Notes: a model not told the origin generated them from the sequence alone. Shown: positions 15,465 through 25,016, counted from the stretch's first letter. The stretch is DNA of 64,000 nt from Chimaeribacter coloradensis (GCF_002858715.1 NZ_PJZH01000007.1:1-64000); one strand, 5' to 3'. Numbers and translations: made by a program.

Positions 15465-17135
15465 TCAGAAGGTTTCCCAATTTTCTGTAGAGCTTGCCAT
15501 TGAAGGCTTTTTCAGCACCGGGGCCGCGGCCGCCGGGCTTTTCGGTGCCAGCCCGGCCACCGCGCTGCGCTGCTGGCTGGTGGTGAGGCGGAACACCGCC
15601 ACCGACTGGGTCAGGCGGCTCGCCTGCTCTTCCAGCGCAGCGGCGGCGGACGCGGACTCCTCCACCAGCGCGGCGTTCTGCTGGGTGACGCGGTCCATCT
15701 CGGTGACGGCCAGCCCGACCTGCTCGATGCCGCGGCTCTGCTCGTCAGAGGCAGAGGCGATCTCGCCCATGATGTCGGTGACGCGGGTCACGGCGCTGAC
15801 GATGTCGCTCATGGTGTCCCCGGCGCTCTCTACCAGGATCGAGCCGGTGTCGACGCGGGCCACGGAGTCATCAATCAGCCCTTTGATCTCTTTTGCGGCC
15901 TGGGCGCTGCGCTGCGCCAGGTTGCGCACCTCACCGGCCACCACGGCGAAACCGCGGCCCTGTTCACCGGCCCGGGCGGCTTCCACCGCGGCGTTCAGCG
16001 CCAGGATGTTGGTCTGGAAGGCGATGCCGTCGATCACGCCGGTGATGTCAGCGATCTTCTGCGAACTGCTGGCGATGTCCTGCATGGTCTGCACCACGTT
16101 CGCCACTACCTTGCCGCCTTTCTGCGCGGTTTCGGAGGCGCTCAGCGCCAGCTGGCTGGCCTGACGGGCGTTTTCGGCGTTCTGTTTCACGGTAGCGGTG
16201 AGCTGCTCCATGCTGGCGGCGGTCTCTTCCAGGGAGGAGGCCTGCTGCTCGGTGCGTGAGGAGAGGTCATTGTTACCGGCGGAGATTTCGCTCGCGCCGC
16301 TGTAGATGGCGTCTGCCCCCAGGCGCACGCCGCTGACGGTGGTGATCAGTTCGCCCTGCATGTGTTGCAGGCTGGCGGCCAGCTGGCCCATCTCGTTGCG
16401 GCCTGCCCCTTCAACCGGGTGGGTCAGGTCACCGGCGGCGATGTGTTTGATGTGGCCGATCAGGCGGTTAAGCGGCGCAATCAGCGCGCTCTGGATGCCG
16501 AACCAGGCAGCGGCAATCAGCACCACCACCAGCACCAGCACGGTGCCGAGCACCCACATGGCCTTGTCGAAGGAGGACTGGCTTTCATTGACCGCATGTT
16601 TGTAAAGCTCGTCGTTCTGGTCGATGTAGTCGACGAACGCCTTTTCAAAGCCGTCCTGGTAGCTCTGGGTCGGCTGGTCAAAGAAGTCTTTGATGCGGCC
16701 GTTTTTGAGCATCTCGATCAGCTCGCCCAGCGCGTTGTGCAGGATGTCGTAGTTCTTTTTCACCTCATCGGCGTAGCGCGGGTCCTGGCCGGCGTCCAGC
16801 GGGATCTTCTGGTAGAGGGCGTAGTGCTGCGACGCAATCTCCAGATCCTTTTCGGCCACAGCGATAAGCTCGCTCACCGTGGCACCGCTGCCCATCTGGT
16901 TAGCGTCCATCGAATAGCGAATGCCCGCGCGGTTCAGGGTGTTGCGGGTTTGCAGCAGGTAGATCCAGCTCGCATTCATCTCCGCCTGTTGCTGGCGGAT
17001 ACGTTGCGAGGTGGCAAAGTTATCTTTGTCGTTTTTCAGGGCTGAGAAAAACAGGCCGCCTGAGGCCAGTTGCAGTGCGCCGAACAGCGCCAGCATGATG
17101 ACCAGGCTGGTGACCACTTTCATTCGCTTTAACAT
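15465..17135 (-). CDS. tsr: Methyl-accepting chemotaxis protein, Tsr-type serine receptor
   Basis: Transmembrane chemoreceptor of 556 residues. TM1 is about 8-30, TM2 about 190-212, followed by HAMP and a long signalling coiled coil with the hairpin tip [15 protein letters not shown]. The ligand pocket keeps the serine-binding residues at E. coli Tsr numbering: Arg 64, Asn 68, Arg 69, Arg 73, Phe 152 and Thr 156. The C-terminal NWETF is the CheR/CheB docking pentapeptide. The start at 17135 follows AAGGGA. In E. coli the receptor at this locus is the aspartate receptor Tar and tsr is elsewhere, so a serine-type receptor here is a useful distinction. A sigma-28 promoter lies 34 bases upstream. 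Confidence 0.93.
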   Translation of the reverse strand: MLKRMKVVTSLVIMLALFGALQLASGGLFFSALKNDKDNFATSQRIRQQQAEMNASWIYLLQTRNTLNRAGIRYSMDANQMGSGATVSELIAVAEKDLEIASQHYALYQKIPLDAGQDPRYADEVKKNYDILHNALGELIEMLKNGRIKDFFDQPTQSYQDGFEKAFVDYIDQNDELYKHAVNESQSSFDKAMWVLGTVLVLVVVLIAAAWFGIQSALIAPLNRLIGHIKHIAAGDLTHPVEGAGRNEMGQLAASLQHMQGELITTVSGVRLGADAIYSGASEISAGNNDLSSRTEQQASSLEETAASMEQLTATVKQNAENARQASQLALSASETAQKGGKVVANVVQTMQDIASSSQKIADITGVIDGIAFQTNILALNAAVEAARAGEQGRGFAVVAGEVRNLAQRSAQAAKEIKGLIDDSVARVDTGSILVESAGDTMSDIVSAVTRVTDIMGEIASASDEQSRGIEQVGLAVTEMDRVTQQNAALVEESASAAAALEEQASRLTQSVAVFRLTTSQQRSAVAGLAPKSPAAAAPVLKKPSMASSTENWETF

Positions 17136-17168
17136 GATGTCCCTTAGTAGGTGATTCAACTGAACAGG

Positions 17169-17195
17169 TTATCGGCACCAGAGAGGGGAACTTTA
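17169..17195 (-). promoter_or_regulatory. Sigma-28 (FliA) promoter of tsr-cheRBYZ
   Basis: On the minus strand TAAAGTTC, an 11-base spacer and GCCGATAA match the FliA consensus TAAAGTTT-N11-GCCGATAA at 15 of 16 positions. It gives tsr-cheRBYZ a flagellar class III promoter of its own, independent of cheAW and of the fimbrial operon just upstream. Confidence 0.93.
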
Positions 17196-17251
17196 TGCGG
17201 CATTTGCTGAAAAGCGTGGGGGGCAGGCGGCAAGCCTGCCCGGGGGGATAA

Positions 17252-18292
17252 TCAGTAGTAGTTGATCCTGAAAACCGTGGTGGCTTCCCACGGGCCGGGC
17301 GTGAGCGGCCGGCCGGGGATCGGCAGCAGCTGCGCCACAAAGGCGTTACTGACGCTCAGGGTGCCGGTGCTGAACTCCGCGAACAGAAAATAGTGGTTGA
17401 AAAGCTGCGGCGTTTTTGCTTGCAGGATTTTCAGCATCAACCCGTTTTGCAGATCCAGCGCGGTGTTGCCCTCCCGCAGCGGCTGGTCCGTGTAGAACTC
17501 GGCGGCCAGCCGGAACCCGGTGCTGCAGGCGTGGTCCTGGATTTTGGAGGCGGTCACCGAAAAGGCGCGCTCACGCGGCCCCCCGGCCAGGTCAACGGCG
17601 CTGAAGGCACCGAAATCCACCACCTGGTTCTCCGGGTGCACCGACAGCGTGGCCCCGCAGTCCAGCACCGTGATGTTGTTCAGCCCGCTGAGGCGGTATT
17701 TGAGGTTGCGGGCGTCCGCCAGCTGGTTGATGCCGCCTTTGCCGTCAAACTGCACCAGCGCGTAGCTGCTCAGGGAACTGCGGTAGCCCGGCGGCGGCAG
17801 GCTGTTCAGCTTCACATAGAGGCGGAACCGCACGCTGAACGTCCGGGAGGGGTGCACCTCCTCTGCCCTGCCCGAGCAGAGCTTTTCGGGGTGCGCCTGC
17901 CTGCTCACCGGGTCAGCGGCCAGGTCGCGGTTATCCACGCACTGGCGGGTGTCCAGCCCATAAGTGCCGCCTGATGCGTCAAAACGCTGGCCGTCAAAGG
18001 TCACGCCGAGTTGGTAATGGGGATCGGTCTGCGCCGGGTAGGGGTTAATCCAGGCGAACACATCCTCGTGCGCCATCTGGGCGGCGGTGTTGTTGTCACA
18101 GTAGACGGTAATGGTGTAGTCGTTGCTCTCCCAGATGATGTCGCCGGGCTTCGCGTTGGCGGGCACCGCAAAGGGCTCGACCTGTGCGGTGACATCCACC
18201 TCCCCGCCCGGCCCGTTGAGGGTGCAGTCCAGCGCCAGTACGCGGCCGCTTAACAGCAGCAGGCCGAGCCACCACCAGGCTGCCCACCTCAT
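17252..18292 (-). CDS. Fimbrial tip adhesin or minor pilin (346 aa)
   Basis: Last gene of the chaperone-usher operon. Signal peptide to about residue 20 (WWWLGLLLLSGRVLA). The protein is twice the size of a pilin, so a two-domain adhesin is likely: an N-terminal cysteine-containing receptor-binding part (about 21-210), then a pilin-like domain (TVLDCGATLSV onward) ending in alternating hydrophobics and FRINYY, the donor-strand-accepting end recognised by the chaperone. The start overlaps the chaperone stop (ATGA). A GC-rich hairpin without a U tract lies just past the stop (17221-17241). Receptor specificity cannot be inferred. Confidence 0.75.
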   Translation of the reverse strand: MRWAAWWWLGLLLLSGRVLALDCTLNGPGGEVDVTAQVEPFAVPANAKPGDIIWESNDYTITVYCDNNTAAQMAHEDVFAWINPYPAQTDPHYQLGVTFDGQRFDASGGTYGLDTRQCVDNRDLAADPVSRQAHPEKLCSGRAEEVHPSRTFSVRFRLYVKLNSLPPPGYRSSLSSYALVQFDGKGGINQLADARNLKYRLSGLNNITVLDCGATLSVHPENQVVDFGAFSAVDLAGGPRERAFSVTASKIQDHACSTGFRLAAEFYTDQPLREGNTALDLQNGLMLKILQAKTPQLFNHYFLFAEFSTGTLSVSNAFVAQLLPIPGRPLTPGPWEATTVFRINYY

Positions 18293-19023
18293 GGTGCCAC
18301 CCCGTTGTCAGGCTTCACGTCACAGGGGGACGCTGCCGCACAGTTCACCCGCAGCATCTTCAGCGCGCCGTAATCATTGATATAACCGATCAGGAACACC
18401 GGGTGCAGCGAACCGCCGGTCGCGGCGCTGACCGTGCCGAACGGCGGCACCATCACCCCGGCAAAGTCTTTGATGCCCGGCTGGGCGCGGTGGCCGACAA
18501 ACCCCACGGTGATGAAATAGGGCGAGGGGTTGCTCAGGGTCAGTGCGGCGGCGCTGCGCGTCACCTGAAGGCGCTCCTGCCACGGCACCGCGGGAAGGGT
18601 TGCAATGGCCGCCGGGCGGTAGAACAGCTTGATGCGGCTCTGGATCGCCATCTGCATCACGTTGCGCTGGGTGGCTTTGGGCGGCACTTCGCGCACGTTG
18701 AAGTAAAACAGGCTCTCACGGTCAGCGGGCAAGGCTGCCGCGCCCGGCTGGCGCACCAGCCTGACCTGACTATTGCCCTGCGGCTCCAGCCGCTGGATCG
18801 GCGGCAGCGCCATAAACGCCGAGGCGTCTTTATCACCGGCGGCGTTCTCCACCCAGGCGTGTGCCAGATAGGGCAACGCGTTGCTCTGGTTGGTCAGCAT
18901 CACACTGACCGATTTATCCGCCTCATAGGCGATAAGCCGGGTACGGTCGAGGTTGACGGCGGCGCGGCCACTGAGGGCAGCGCAAAGCAGCACGGGCAAC
19001 AGCACTCGCAATAAAAGTTTCAT
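18289..19023 (-). CDS. Periplasmic fimbrial chaperone (PapD/FimC family)
   Basis: Binds pilin subunits in the periplasm and delivers them to the usher by donor-strand complementation. Start ATG 19023 follows AAGGAG and gives 244 residues with a signal peptide to about residue 21. Family hallmarks are visible: the conserved Arg in NLDRTRLIAYE, the hydrophobic stretch with LFYFNVREVPP, and RIKLFYRP. The C-terminus has a Cys pair (VNCAAASPCDV). It lies 58 bases downstream of the usher gene. Confidence 0.92.
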   Translation of the reverse strand: MKLLLRVLLPVLLCAALSGRAAVNLDRTRLIAYEADKSVSVMLTNQSNALPYLAHAWVENAAGDKDASAFMALPPIQRLEPQGNSQVRLVRQPGAAALPADRESLFYFNVREVPPKATQRNVMQMAIQSRIKLFYRPAAIATLPAVPWQERLQVTRSAAALTLSNPSPYFITVGFVGHRAQPGIKDFAGVMVPPFGTVSAATGGSLHPVFLIGYINDYGALKMLRVNCAAASPCDVKPDNGVAP

Positions 19024-19081
19024 GATGGTCACTCCTTTGATGGCCGGGCCAGGCGGCCGGAAAAGATCAATACGGTGGCGG

Positions 19082-21559
19082 TCAGGGCGTGCGGCACGGC
19101 AGCAGCAGCCGGTCACCGGCGGCGAAGGCATCCGGCAGCACGGCGCGGCAGGCCGCCGCCCCGCCCCACTGCACCCGGAGCGCATGGCCCGGCGTGACGC
19201 CCTGCAGCCAGGCCAGACCCGCTTCGCTGACCATGCCGACGCTCAGCGCGTTCGCCTCATCCACAATCTCCGCGCCCAGCGGCGGGAAACGGCCGTCCGC
19301 CAGCCGGAACACCACCACGGCCTGCCCGCCCTGCACCGCCTTCAGCGGCCGGTAGCCGATCGCCCCTTCGGTGAAGGTCTGGCGCAGCACGTTGTCATGC
19401 ACGGTCACCTCATCAGGCAACTGGTTAACGTCGACCCGCACCTCGTTGGGCTGGTAACTGCTGAGGGAGGGAACCACCGCCACGCCAAACGGGTTAGTGA
19501 CGGCGCTGCCGTTATTGAGCGGGATGGCCGCCACGCCGTTGCCGTCCACCATCAGCCGGGGTTCGTTGCCCTGGTTGTAGCGGTGCAGCGCCGCGCCGTG
19601 GCGGGTGGCGGTGAGGGAACCGGACCAGCCGGCACTGACGGTGTGGTAAGCCTGCTGTTTGACGCCGGCGGCCAGGGCCAGCTCACCCTGGGGCAGGCGC
19701 TGTTGATAGTTGCCGCGCGCCAGCACGCCCTGCCGGCTGTTGCCCTGCTGGTGGCCGAGGCTGATGCCCCAGTTGCTGTCGCGCGCCGGGAAGGCGGCAT
19801 AGCTCAGCGTCTGGTCCACCCCGTCGCCCTGCTGCACGCTGTAGCTGAGGCGGTCGCCGCCGCTGAGCGGCAGGCTCAGGGTAAAATAGAGCTGGGTGTC
19901 CGCCTCGCCCCGGTCGCTGAGAGTACGGCTGGCGGAGAGGGAAGCGGAAAGGTTGCGCAGGCGGCCGGAATCAAACAGCCGCCCCAGCGTCAGGCTGTAG
20001 GTGTTGTCACTCTTACCCTGCCGGTAGGCCTGGTTGCGCAGGCTGAGCGTGACCGACAGGGCCAGCGGTGTGATGTACTGGTTGGCGATAAGGGTAAACG
20101 CCTGCTTTTCTGCCCGGCCTGACTCCGGCCCGCCCTGCGCCCAGTCGGGCAACGGGAGGAAACGGGCGGCGTAGCGCTCGCCGGAGAAGGCGATCTCGCT
20201 GTTGGCCGCGGCAAAGCGTTTATTGTAATTCAGGCGGTAGCGCCGCCCGCGCTGTGCGGCCTGCTGCGGTAACGCCGCCCCGGTTCCGGTCACGTCAAAT
20301 GAGAGTGCCCCAAGCTGCGCCAGGTTCTGCCCCACCCCGGCGCTCACCGCGCGGTAACCGCTGCCGCCCATCAGCAGCCCGCCATAGAGCGAGGTCTGGT
20401 TAAACGCCCCCCATGAGGCTTCGCCGCTGTAAAAACCGGGCTGGTGCGCCCCCTCACCCGGCCACGCCAACTGCCCGGCGGCGAGCCTGTAGCGCCACTG
20501 CCCTTTGCGCGTCAGGAACGGGACAGAGGCCGTCTCTACCGTGAAGGTGGTCTGGCTGCCGTCCTCTTCAGTGACGTTGACCTCCAGCGCGCCCTGATGC
20601 GCCTCGCTGAGGTCCTGAATCAGGAACGGGCCGGGCGGCACCCCGGCCTGGTAGAGGACACGGCCATTCTGGCTGACGGTGACGCGGGCGTGGGTTTTGG
20701 CCAGGCCGCTGACCTGCGGCGCATAGCCGCGCAGGGCGTAGGGCAGCATCCGCTCATCGCTCTCCAGCGCGGCCCCGGTAAAGGGGACGCTGTCAAAAAG
20801 GTCGGAGTGGAGATCGGTTTCGCCAAGCCTGGCGGTGCCCTGGAGTGACGGCAGCGGCCGGAAAGCATAAAGCCGCGACGGGCTGAAGCGGCCCTGCTCT
20901 GCCCCCTCACCGGCCGTATAGTGCAGATCGCTGCGCAGCCGCCAGGCACCGAGGTTGATGCCCGCCGTGCCGTAGGCGTCGGCGCTGGTGGTGCGCCCGT
21001 TCTGTTGCGCTGCCCCGTCCTGTGCTGAAACATAGTGGGCGGCAAACAGGCTGTAGTCGAGGAACGCGCCGCTGATGCCGGTATCCCACTGTTCGGGCGG
21101 CACCCACTCCCCGGGGTGGTAGCGCAGCCACGCCTGCGGCACCGTCACGGCCAGCGTCTGGGTGGCCCGATCCAGCCGGAAGGTGATTGCCGGGTGTTCA
21201 GTAAAGGAGACGCACCCCTGTTGCAGCGGCAGGCGGCGGCGAACCGTGGGTTGCAGCCCGAGGCTGTCGGCCAGGTCAGCAGGGACGCAGAGCTGAGGCT
21301 CCGGCATGCCGGGGCGGGCGTGCCAGGTCATCATCCGGCGGCCGGGCAGGCGTTCACCGTTAATGGTGACATCCAGAAGATAGTCCCCGGCGGCGATTAC
21401 GCCGGGGCGGGAAAAGGCCGCGAGGTCGATATTTCCCCGGACATCAGCATCAAGGGCATGGAGATTAAATTCCGTGGCGAACAGGGGGAAAGAAATAATC
21501 AGCAGTGACGCCAGCGCGTTTATTACGCGCTTTCGGAAGGGCAACGTGATTAACCGCAT
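19082..21559 (-). CDS. Outer-membrane fimbrial usher (FimD/PapC family)
   Basis: Forms the outer-membrane pore that assembles and secretes the fimbria. The 825-residue product starts with a signal peptide, then an N-terminal domain (EFNLHALDADVRGNIDLAAF), a 24-strand barrel with plug (about 140-650), and C-terminal domains ending in a Cys-containing segment. Length is typical, and motifs such as GLAKTHARVTVSQNGRVLYQ and GPFLIQDL are characteristic. Its neighbours are pilin upstream and chaperone and adhesin downstream. Confidence 0.94.
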   Translation of the reverse strand: MRLITLPFRKRVINALASLLIISFPLFATEFNLHALDADVRGNIDLAAFSRPGVIAAGDYLLDVTINGERLPGRRMMTWHARPGMPEPQLCVPADLADSLGLQPTVRRRLPLQQGCVSFTEHPAITFRLDRATQTLAVTVPQAWLRYHPGEWVPPEQWDTGISGAFLDYSLFAAHYVSAQDGAAQQNGRTTSADAYGTAGINLGAWRLRSDLHYTAGEGAEQGRFSPSRLYAFRPLPSLQGTARLGETDLHSDLFDSVPFTGAALESDERMLPYALRGYAPQVSGLAKTHARVTVSQNGRVLYQAGVPPGPFLIQDLSEAHQGALEVNVTEEDGSQTTFTVETASVPFLTRKGQWRYRLAAGQLAWPGEGAHQPGFYSGEASWGAFNQTSLYGGLLMGGSGYRAVSAGVGQNLAQLGALSFDVTGTGAALPQQAAQRGRRYRLNYNKRFAAANSEIAFSGERYAARFLPLPDWAQGGPESGRAEKQAFTLIANQYITPLALSVTLSLRNQAYRQGKSDNTYSLTLGRLFDSGRLRNLSASLSASRTLSDRGEADTQLYFTLSLPLSGGDRLSYSVQQGDGVDQTLSYAAFPARDSNWGISLGHQQGNSRQGVLARGNYQQRLPQGELALAAGVKQQAYHTVSAGWSGSLTATRHGAALHRYNQGNEPRLMVDGNGVAAIPLNNGSAVTNPFGVAVVPSLSSYQPNEVRVDVNQLPDEVTVHDNVLRQTFTEGAIGYRPLKAVQGGQAVVVFRLADGRFPPLGAEIVDEANALSVGMVSEAGLAWLQGVTPGHALRVQWGGAAACRAVLPDAFAAGDRLLLPCRTP

Positions 21560-21589
21560 AATACTCTGACCGGCCGGAAAGAAATAAAC

Positions 21590-21607
21590 GCCGGGGCGTG
21601 CCCCGGC
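21590..21607 (-). other. Hairpin between pilin and usher genes
   Basis: GCCGGGGC/GCCCCGGC arms with a two-base spacer, no U tract. In such operons a hairpin here protects pilin mRNA or attenuates read-through, giving more pilin than usher. Confidence 0.5.
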
Positions 21608-21643
21608 GGTGAAGAAATTGCGGCCTGATACCGCAACAGACGA

Positions 21644-22195
21644 TCAGAGATATTCGAGAACGTAATTGGCCGTGGCTTCGACTTCACCCGGCGTCGGGGC
21701 GCCGCCTACCGGCTCCATATGCGCTTTAAACTTCAGCACCTGGATTTTGTTGGTGCCGGTCAGCGGCACCTCAACGGTGGAGCCGATGCCGATATGCTGC
21801 TCGTTCTCCTGCATCAGCCGGACGCCCACATGCTGGGCACCGCCGGACAGCAGGTTCGCCAGCAGGTTGTTATCCACGCCGGTGACGGAGGCGCTGGTGA
21901 ATTTCACTTTTACCTTGCTGAACAAGGCCCCGCCGCTGCCGTCATCCAACACGCAGTCATTCAGCTGGATGTTGACCGGCACAGCGGCCGAGGTGCCGGA
22001 GGCCAGCGCCTTATCCGAGACTTCGCCCAGTGAAACCTGCAGGTCCACACTCTCCGGGTCCACCGAGCACGGCGCATTGATCACCAGCCCTTTGAAGGTA
22101 ATTTTCCCCTGCCCCTGTTCAGCCGCGGAGGCACCGCCAACGGCAAACAGCGCAGAGACAGCCAGGCAGAGCAGCGTTTTCTTTATCGGTTGCAT
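21644..22195 (-). CDS. Major fimbrial subunit (type 1-like pilin)
   Basis: Structural pilin of 183 residues with a signal peptide ending near ASA-A (residues 23-25). Mature protein has the type 1 pilin pattern: GKITFKGLVINAPCSV with the first Cys, the partner Cys in LNDCVLDD, and the C-terminal beta-zipper region ATANYVLEYL with penultimate Tyr. First gene of the operon, preceded by its own promoter and a long inverted repeat. Confidence 0.92.
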   Translation of the reverse strand: MQPIKKTLLCLAVSALFAVGGASAAEQGQGKITFKGLVINAPCSVDPESVDLQVSLGEVSDKALASGTSAAVPVNIQLNDCVLDDGSGGALFSKVKVKFTSASVTGVDNNLLANLLSGGAQHVGVRLMQENEQHIGIGSTVEVPLTGTNKIQVLKFKAHMEPVGGAPTPGEVEATANYVLEYL

Positions 22196-22265
22196 CTTGA
22201 TTTCCTTATAGGATTAAAATAATCCGAACTGTGCCAAAAAGCACAGTCGCCTTATTGAGAAACAG

Positions 22266-22294
22266 ATACTAGGTAGGGATACAGGCTCTTACAA
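22266..22294 (-). promoter_or_regulatory. Sigma-70 promoter of the fimbrial operon
   Basis: On the minus strand TTGTAA, 17 bases, TAGTAT. Transcription would begin near 22259, about 64 bases before the pilin start. It shows the operon is not dependent on che transcription. Confidence 0.65.
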
Positions 22295-22341
22295 TTTAAA
22301 GGCGGTATAAAATGACATGACGGAAATTAAATAGTGGTGCC

Positions 22342-22367
22342 AATTAATAATCCAGGAATTATTAATT
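22342..22367. promoter_or_regulatory. Long AT-rich inverted repeat upstream of the fimbrial promoter
   Basis: Perfect 10-bp arms AATTAATAAT/ATTATTAATT with a six-base spacer, centred about 63 bases upstream of the -35 hexamer. The position suits an activator or repressor binding site for the fimbrial operon. The protein is unknown and no fimbrial regulator gene is adjacent. Confidence 0.5.
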
Positions 22368-22420
22368 TCAGCCAAAAGAAGGGAGGCAATAAAATAGCGG
22401 GGCAGACGACCACAACAAAT

Positions 22421-22454
22421 AAAAAAGCCCCCTTTCCCGGTGGGAAAAGGGGGC
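22421..22454 (-). terminator. Rho-independent terminator after cheW
   Basis: On the minus strand GCCCCC(U)UUUCCC pairs with GGGAAAGGGGGC (one bulge) followed by six U residues. It closes the motAB-cheAW operon seven bases after cheW, separating it from the fimbrial genes. Confidence 0.88.
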
Positions 22455-22460
22455 GGTTTA

Positions 22461-22958
22461 TCAGGCTTTGGCGACCACTTCCATCAGCGCCATCTCTTCG
22501 CTGCTGAGCAGCTTTTCGATGTCCACCAGGATCAGCATCCGCTCGCCGAGGGAGCCGAGGCCGGTCAGGTATTCTGTCGCCAGCGTGACCGCAAATTCCG
22601 GTGCCGGGCGGATCTGCTCAGTCGTGAGTGACAGCACGTCAGAGACGCCGTCCACCACAATGCCCACCACGCGCTGCTCAAAGTTCAGCACAATCACCAC
22701 GGTGTTGTCGTTGTACTCGACGTCCTGCTGGGCGAACTTCACCCGCAGGTCGATGATCGGCACAATCACGCCGCGCAGGTTGGTGACGCCTTTAATAAAG
22801 GAGGGGGTGTTGGCGATGCGCGTTACCTGATCGTAACCGCGGATCTCCTGCACCTTGAGAATATCAATCCCGTACTCCTCGTCGCCCAGCGTAAAGATCA
22901 GGAACTCCTGTCCTACCGTTTCGCCCGCCAGTTTTGTCACAGTTGCCAGTCCTGCCAT
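22461..22958 (-). CDS. cheW: Chemotaxis coupling protein CheW
   Basis: Adaptor linking CheA to chemoreceptors. The 165-residue product is a single CheW domain with [24 protein letters not shown] and [13 protein letters not shown], both characteristic. It follows cheA at 44 bases and is the last gene before a terminator. Normally the receptor gene comes next; here a fimbrial operon intervenes. Confidence 0.97.
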   Translation of the reverse strand: MAGLATVTKLAGETVGQEFLIFTLGDEEYGIDILKVQEIRGYDQVTRIANTPSFIKGVTNLRGVIVPIIDLRVKFAQQDVEYNDNTVVIVLNFEQRVVGIVVDGVSDVLSLTTEQIRPAPEFAVTLATEYLTGLGSLGERMLILVDIEKLLSSEEMALMEVVAKA

Positions 22959-23002
22959 GTTAGTTACCCTACTCGTTATGCGGCTCTAGATAATGGGCGG
23001 CC

Positions 23003-25012
23003 TCAGGCGGCCACACCCGATACCCGTTTTTCACGGTTCAGCGCCTGAAGCGCGGAGACATCAACGATCAGCGCCACGCTGCCGTCGCCAAGGATGGTGG
23101 CCGCGGAGATGCCCGGCACCTTGCGGTAGTTGCTCTCCAGGTTTTTCACCACCACCTGGTGCTGGCCGATCAGCTGATCCACCAGCAGCGCATAGCGGCG
23201 GCCGGCGCTTTGCAGGATCACCACAATGCCCTGCGTCGCTTCGGTGCGGGCATCGGCCACGTCAAACACCCGGAACAGCTCGACCAGCGGCAGGTATTCG
23301 CCGCGCACCTGCAGCACGCGCTCGCCCCCGGCCAGCGGGTGCAGATCTTCTGCCAGCGGCTGGAGTGACTCCATCACCGCGTTAAGCGGCAGGATGAAGA
23401 CCTCGCTGCCGACCTTCACGGACATGCCGTCGAGGATCGCCAGCGTCAGCGGCAGCAGGATGCGGATGGTGGTGCCTTTGCCCTGCTGGGAGTGGATCTC
23501 CACATGGCCGCCCATCTCCTGGATGTTCCGTTTCACCACGTCCATGCCGACGCCACGGCCGGAGACGTCGGTGACCTGTTCGGCGGTGGAGAAGCCGGGG
23601 GCGAAAATCAGCATCCCGACCTCTTCATCCGTCATGCTGTCGCTGACCGGCAGGCCTGAGGAGGCCGCTTTCGCCAGGATGCGTTCGCGGTTCAGCCCCG
23701 CGCCGTCATCGATCACTTCGATGCAGATGTTGCCGCCCTGATGCTCCGCAGAGAGGATCAGGTTGCCGACCGGGTGTTTGCCGTTGGCCTCACGGGTCGC
23801 GGCATTTTCGATGCCGTGGTCGAGGCTGTTGCGCACCAGGTGGGTAAGCGGGTCGATGATGCGTTCAATCAGGCTCTTGTCCAGCTCGGTGGAACTGCCG
23901 CGCAGCGTCAGCTCCACCTGTTTGTTGAGTTTGCTGGCCAGGTCACGCACCAGGCGCGGGAAGCGGCTGAAGACATACTCCATCGGCATCATACGGATCG
24001 ACATCACCGACTCCTGCAGATCGCGGGCGTTGCGCTGCAACTGCCCCATGCTGTTCAGCAGGTCGCCGTGGTTGACCGGGTCCAGGGTGCCGGAGCGCTG
24101 CGCCAGCATCGACTGGGTGATCACCAGTTCGCCCACCAGGTTGATCAGCTGGTCAACTTTCTCTACCGCGACGCGGATGCTGGTGGATTCCGCTGCCTTG
24201 CCGGCTTTCGCCGCTTTGGGTGCGTCCGCTTTCGGGGCGGCAGGCGCAGGGGCGGCCGGCGCCGGGGCCACGGCGGCCGGGGCCGGTTCTGCGGCGACAG
24301 GCGCGGCGGCAGCCGGGGCCGGGTTAATGCTGATCTGCTCCGGTTCCAGCACGAAGCAGAGCACTGCGCTGATGTCGTCGGCGCTCACTGAGGTCACCAG
24401 GGTAACGTCGAGGGTGCTTTCGGTCTGTTGCGGCGCGGTCACCTCGCCGAGATTGCCCAGCTCTTCGAGCATCAGCGGGATCTCCTGCGGCTTCAGCCCG
24501 CTCAGGCGGATATGCAGGCCGCCGCCGGAGGCCGGGCCGGCGGCCGGGGCCTGTGCCACCGGCGCAGCCGGGGTGCTGACGGCCGGGGCGGCAGGGGCCG
24601 CAGCGGCCCCCTCCCCGCCCTGGGCTTCCAGCGCCAGCTGGCGCAAGGCGGCGCAGATGTAGGTAAAGCTCTCTGCGTCCGGTTCCCGGGAGGATTTATA
24701 GGCGTCCAGCTGCTCCTGCATAATATCTTTGGTTTCCAAAAACAGGTTGATGATCTCGGTGCTGAGCTGCATTTCACTGCGGCGCGCGCCGTCCAGCAGG
24801 TTTTCCAGCAGGTGGGTCGTCTCCTGCAAAATTGAAAAACCGAAGGTTGCTGCCCCGCCCTTTATCGAGTGCGCCGCGCGGAAAATCGCGTTGAGCTGTT
24901 CGATGTCGGGGCTGTGCGGGTCAAGCAGCAGCAGGTGCTGCTCCATATCCGCCAGCAATTCATCCGCTTCGTCAAAAAACGTCTGATAAAAATCACTGAT
25001 ATCCATGCTCAC
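23003..25012 (-). CDS. cheA: Chemotaxis histidine kinase CheA
   Basis: Central kinase, phosphorylating CheY and CheB. Domains in order: Hpt with the phosphorylated His in AHSIKGGAATF (near residue 48), a P2 CheY/CheB-binding domain (about 160-230), an Ala/Pro-rich linker, dimerisation, the ATPase domain with the N box RNSLDHGIE and GRGVGMDVVK, and a C-terminal CheW-like domain. At 669 residues it is slightly longer than E. coli CheA because of two Ala/Pro-rich linkers (around 130-160 and 230-265). It starts four bases after the motB stop. Confidence 0.97.
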   Translation of the reverse strand: MSMDISDFYQTFFDEADELLADMEQHLLLLDPHSPDIEQLNAIFRAAHSIKGGAATFGFSILQETTHLLENLLDGARRSEMQLSTEIINLFLETKDIMQEQLDAYKSSREPDAESFTYICAALRQLALEAQGGEGAAAAPAAPAVSTPAAPVAQAPAAGPASGGGLHIRLSGLKPQEIPLMLEELGNLGEVTAPQQTESTLDVTLVTSVSADDISAVLCFVLEPEQISINPAPAAAAPVAAEPAPAAVAPAPAAPAPAAPKADAPKAAKAGKAAESTSIRVAVEKVDQLINLVGELVITQSMLAQRSGTLDPVNHGDLLNSMGQLQRNARDLQESVMSIRMMPMEYVFSRFPRLVRDLASKLNKQVELTLRGSSTELDKSLIERIIDPLTHLVRNSLDHGIENAATREANGKHPVGNLILSAEHQGGNICIEVIDDGAGLNRERILAKAASSGLPVSDSMTDEEVGMLIFAPGFSTAEQVTDVSGRGVGMDVVKRNIQEMGGHVEIHSQQGKGTTIRILLPLTLAILDGMSVKVGSEVFILPLNAVMESLQPLAEDLHPLAGGERVLQVRGEYLPLVELFRVFDVADARTEATQGIVVILQSAGRRYALLVDQLIGQHQVVVKNLESNYRKVPGISAATILGDGSVALIVDVSALQALNREKRVSGVAA

Positions 25013-25016
25013 GGTG

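Noticed and set aside
17221-17241. Terminator of the fimbrial operon
   Set aside because: Strong GC hairpin (GGGCAGGC/GCCTGCCC) but no U tract on the minus strand; kept only as a note under the adhesin.
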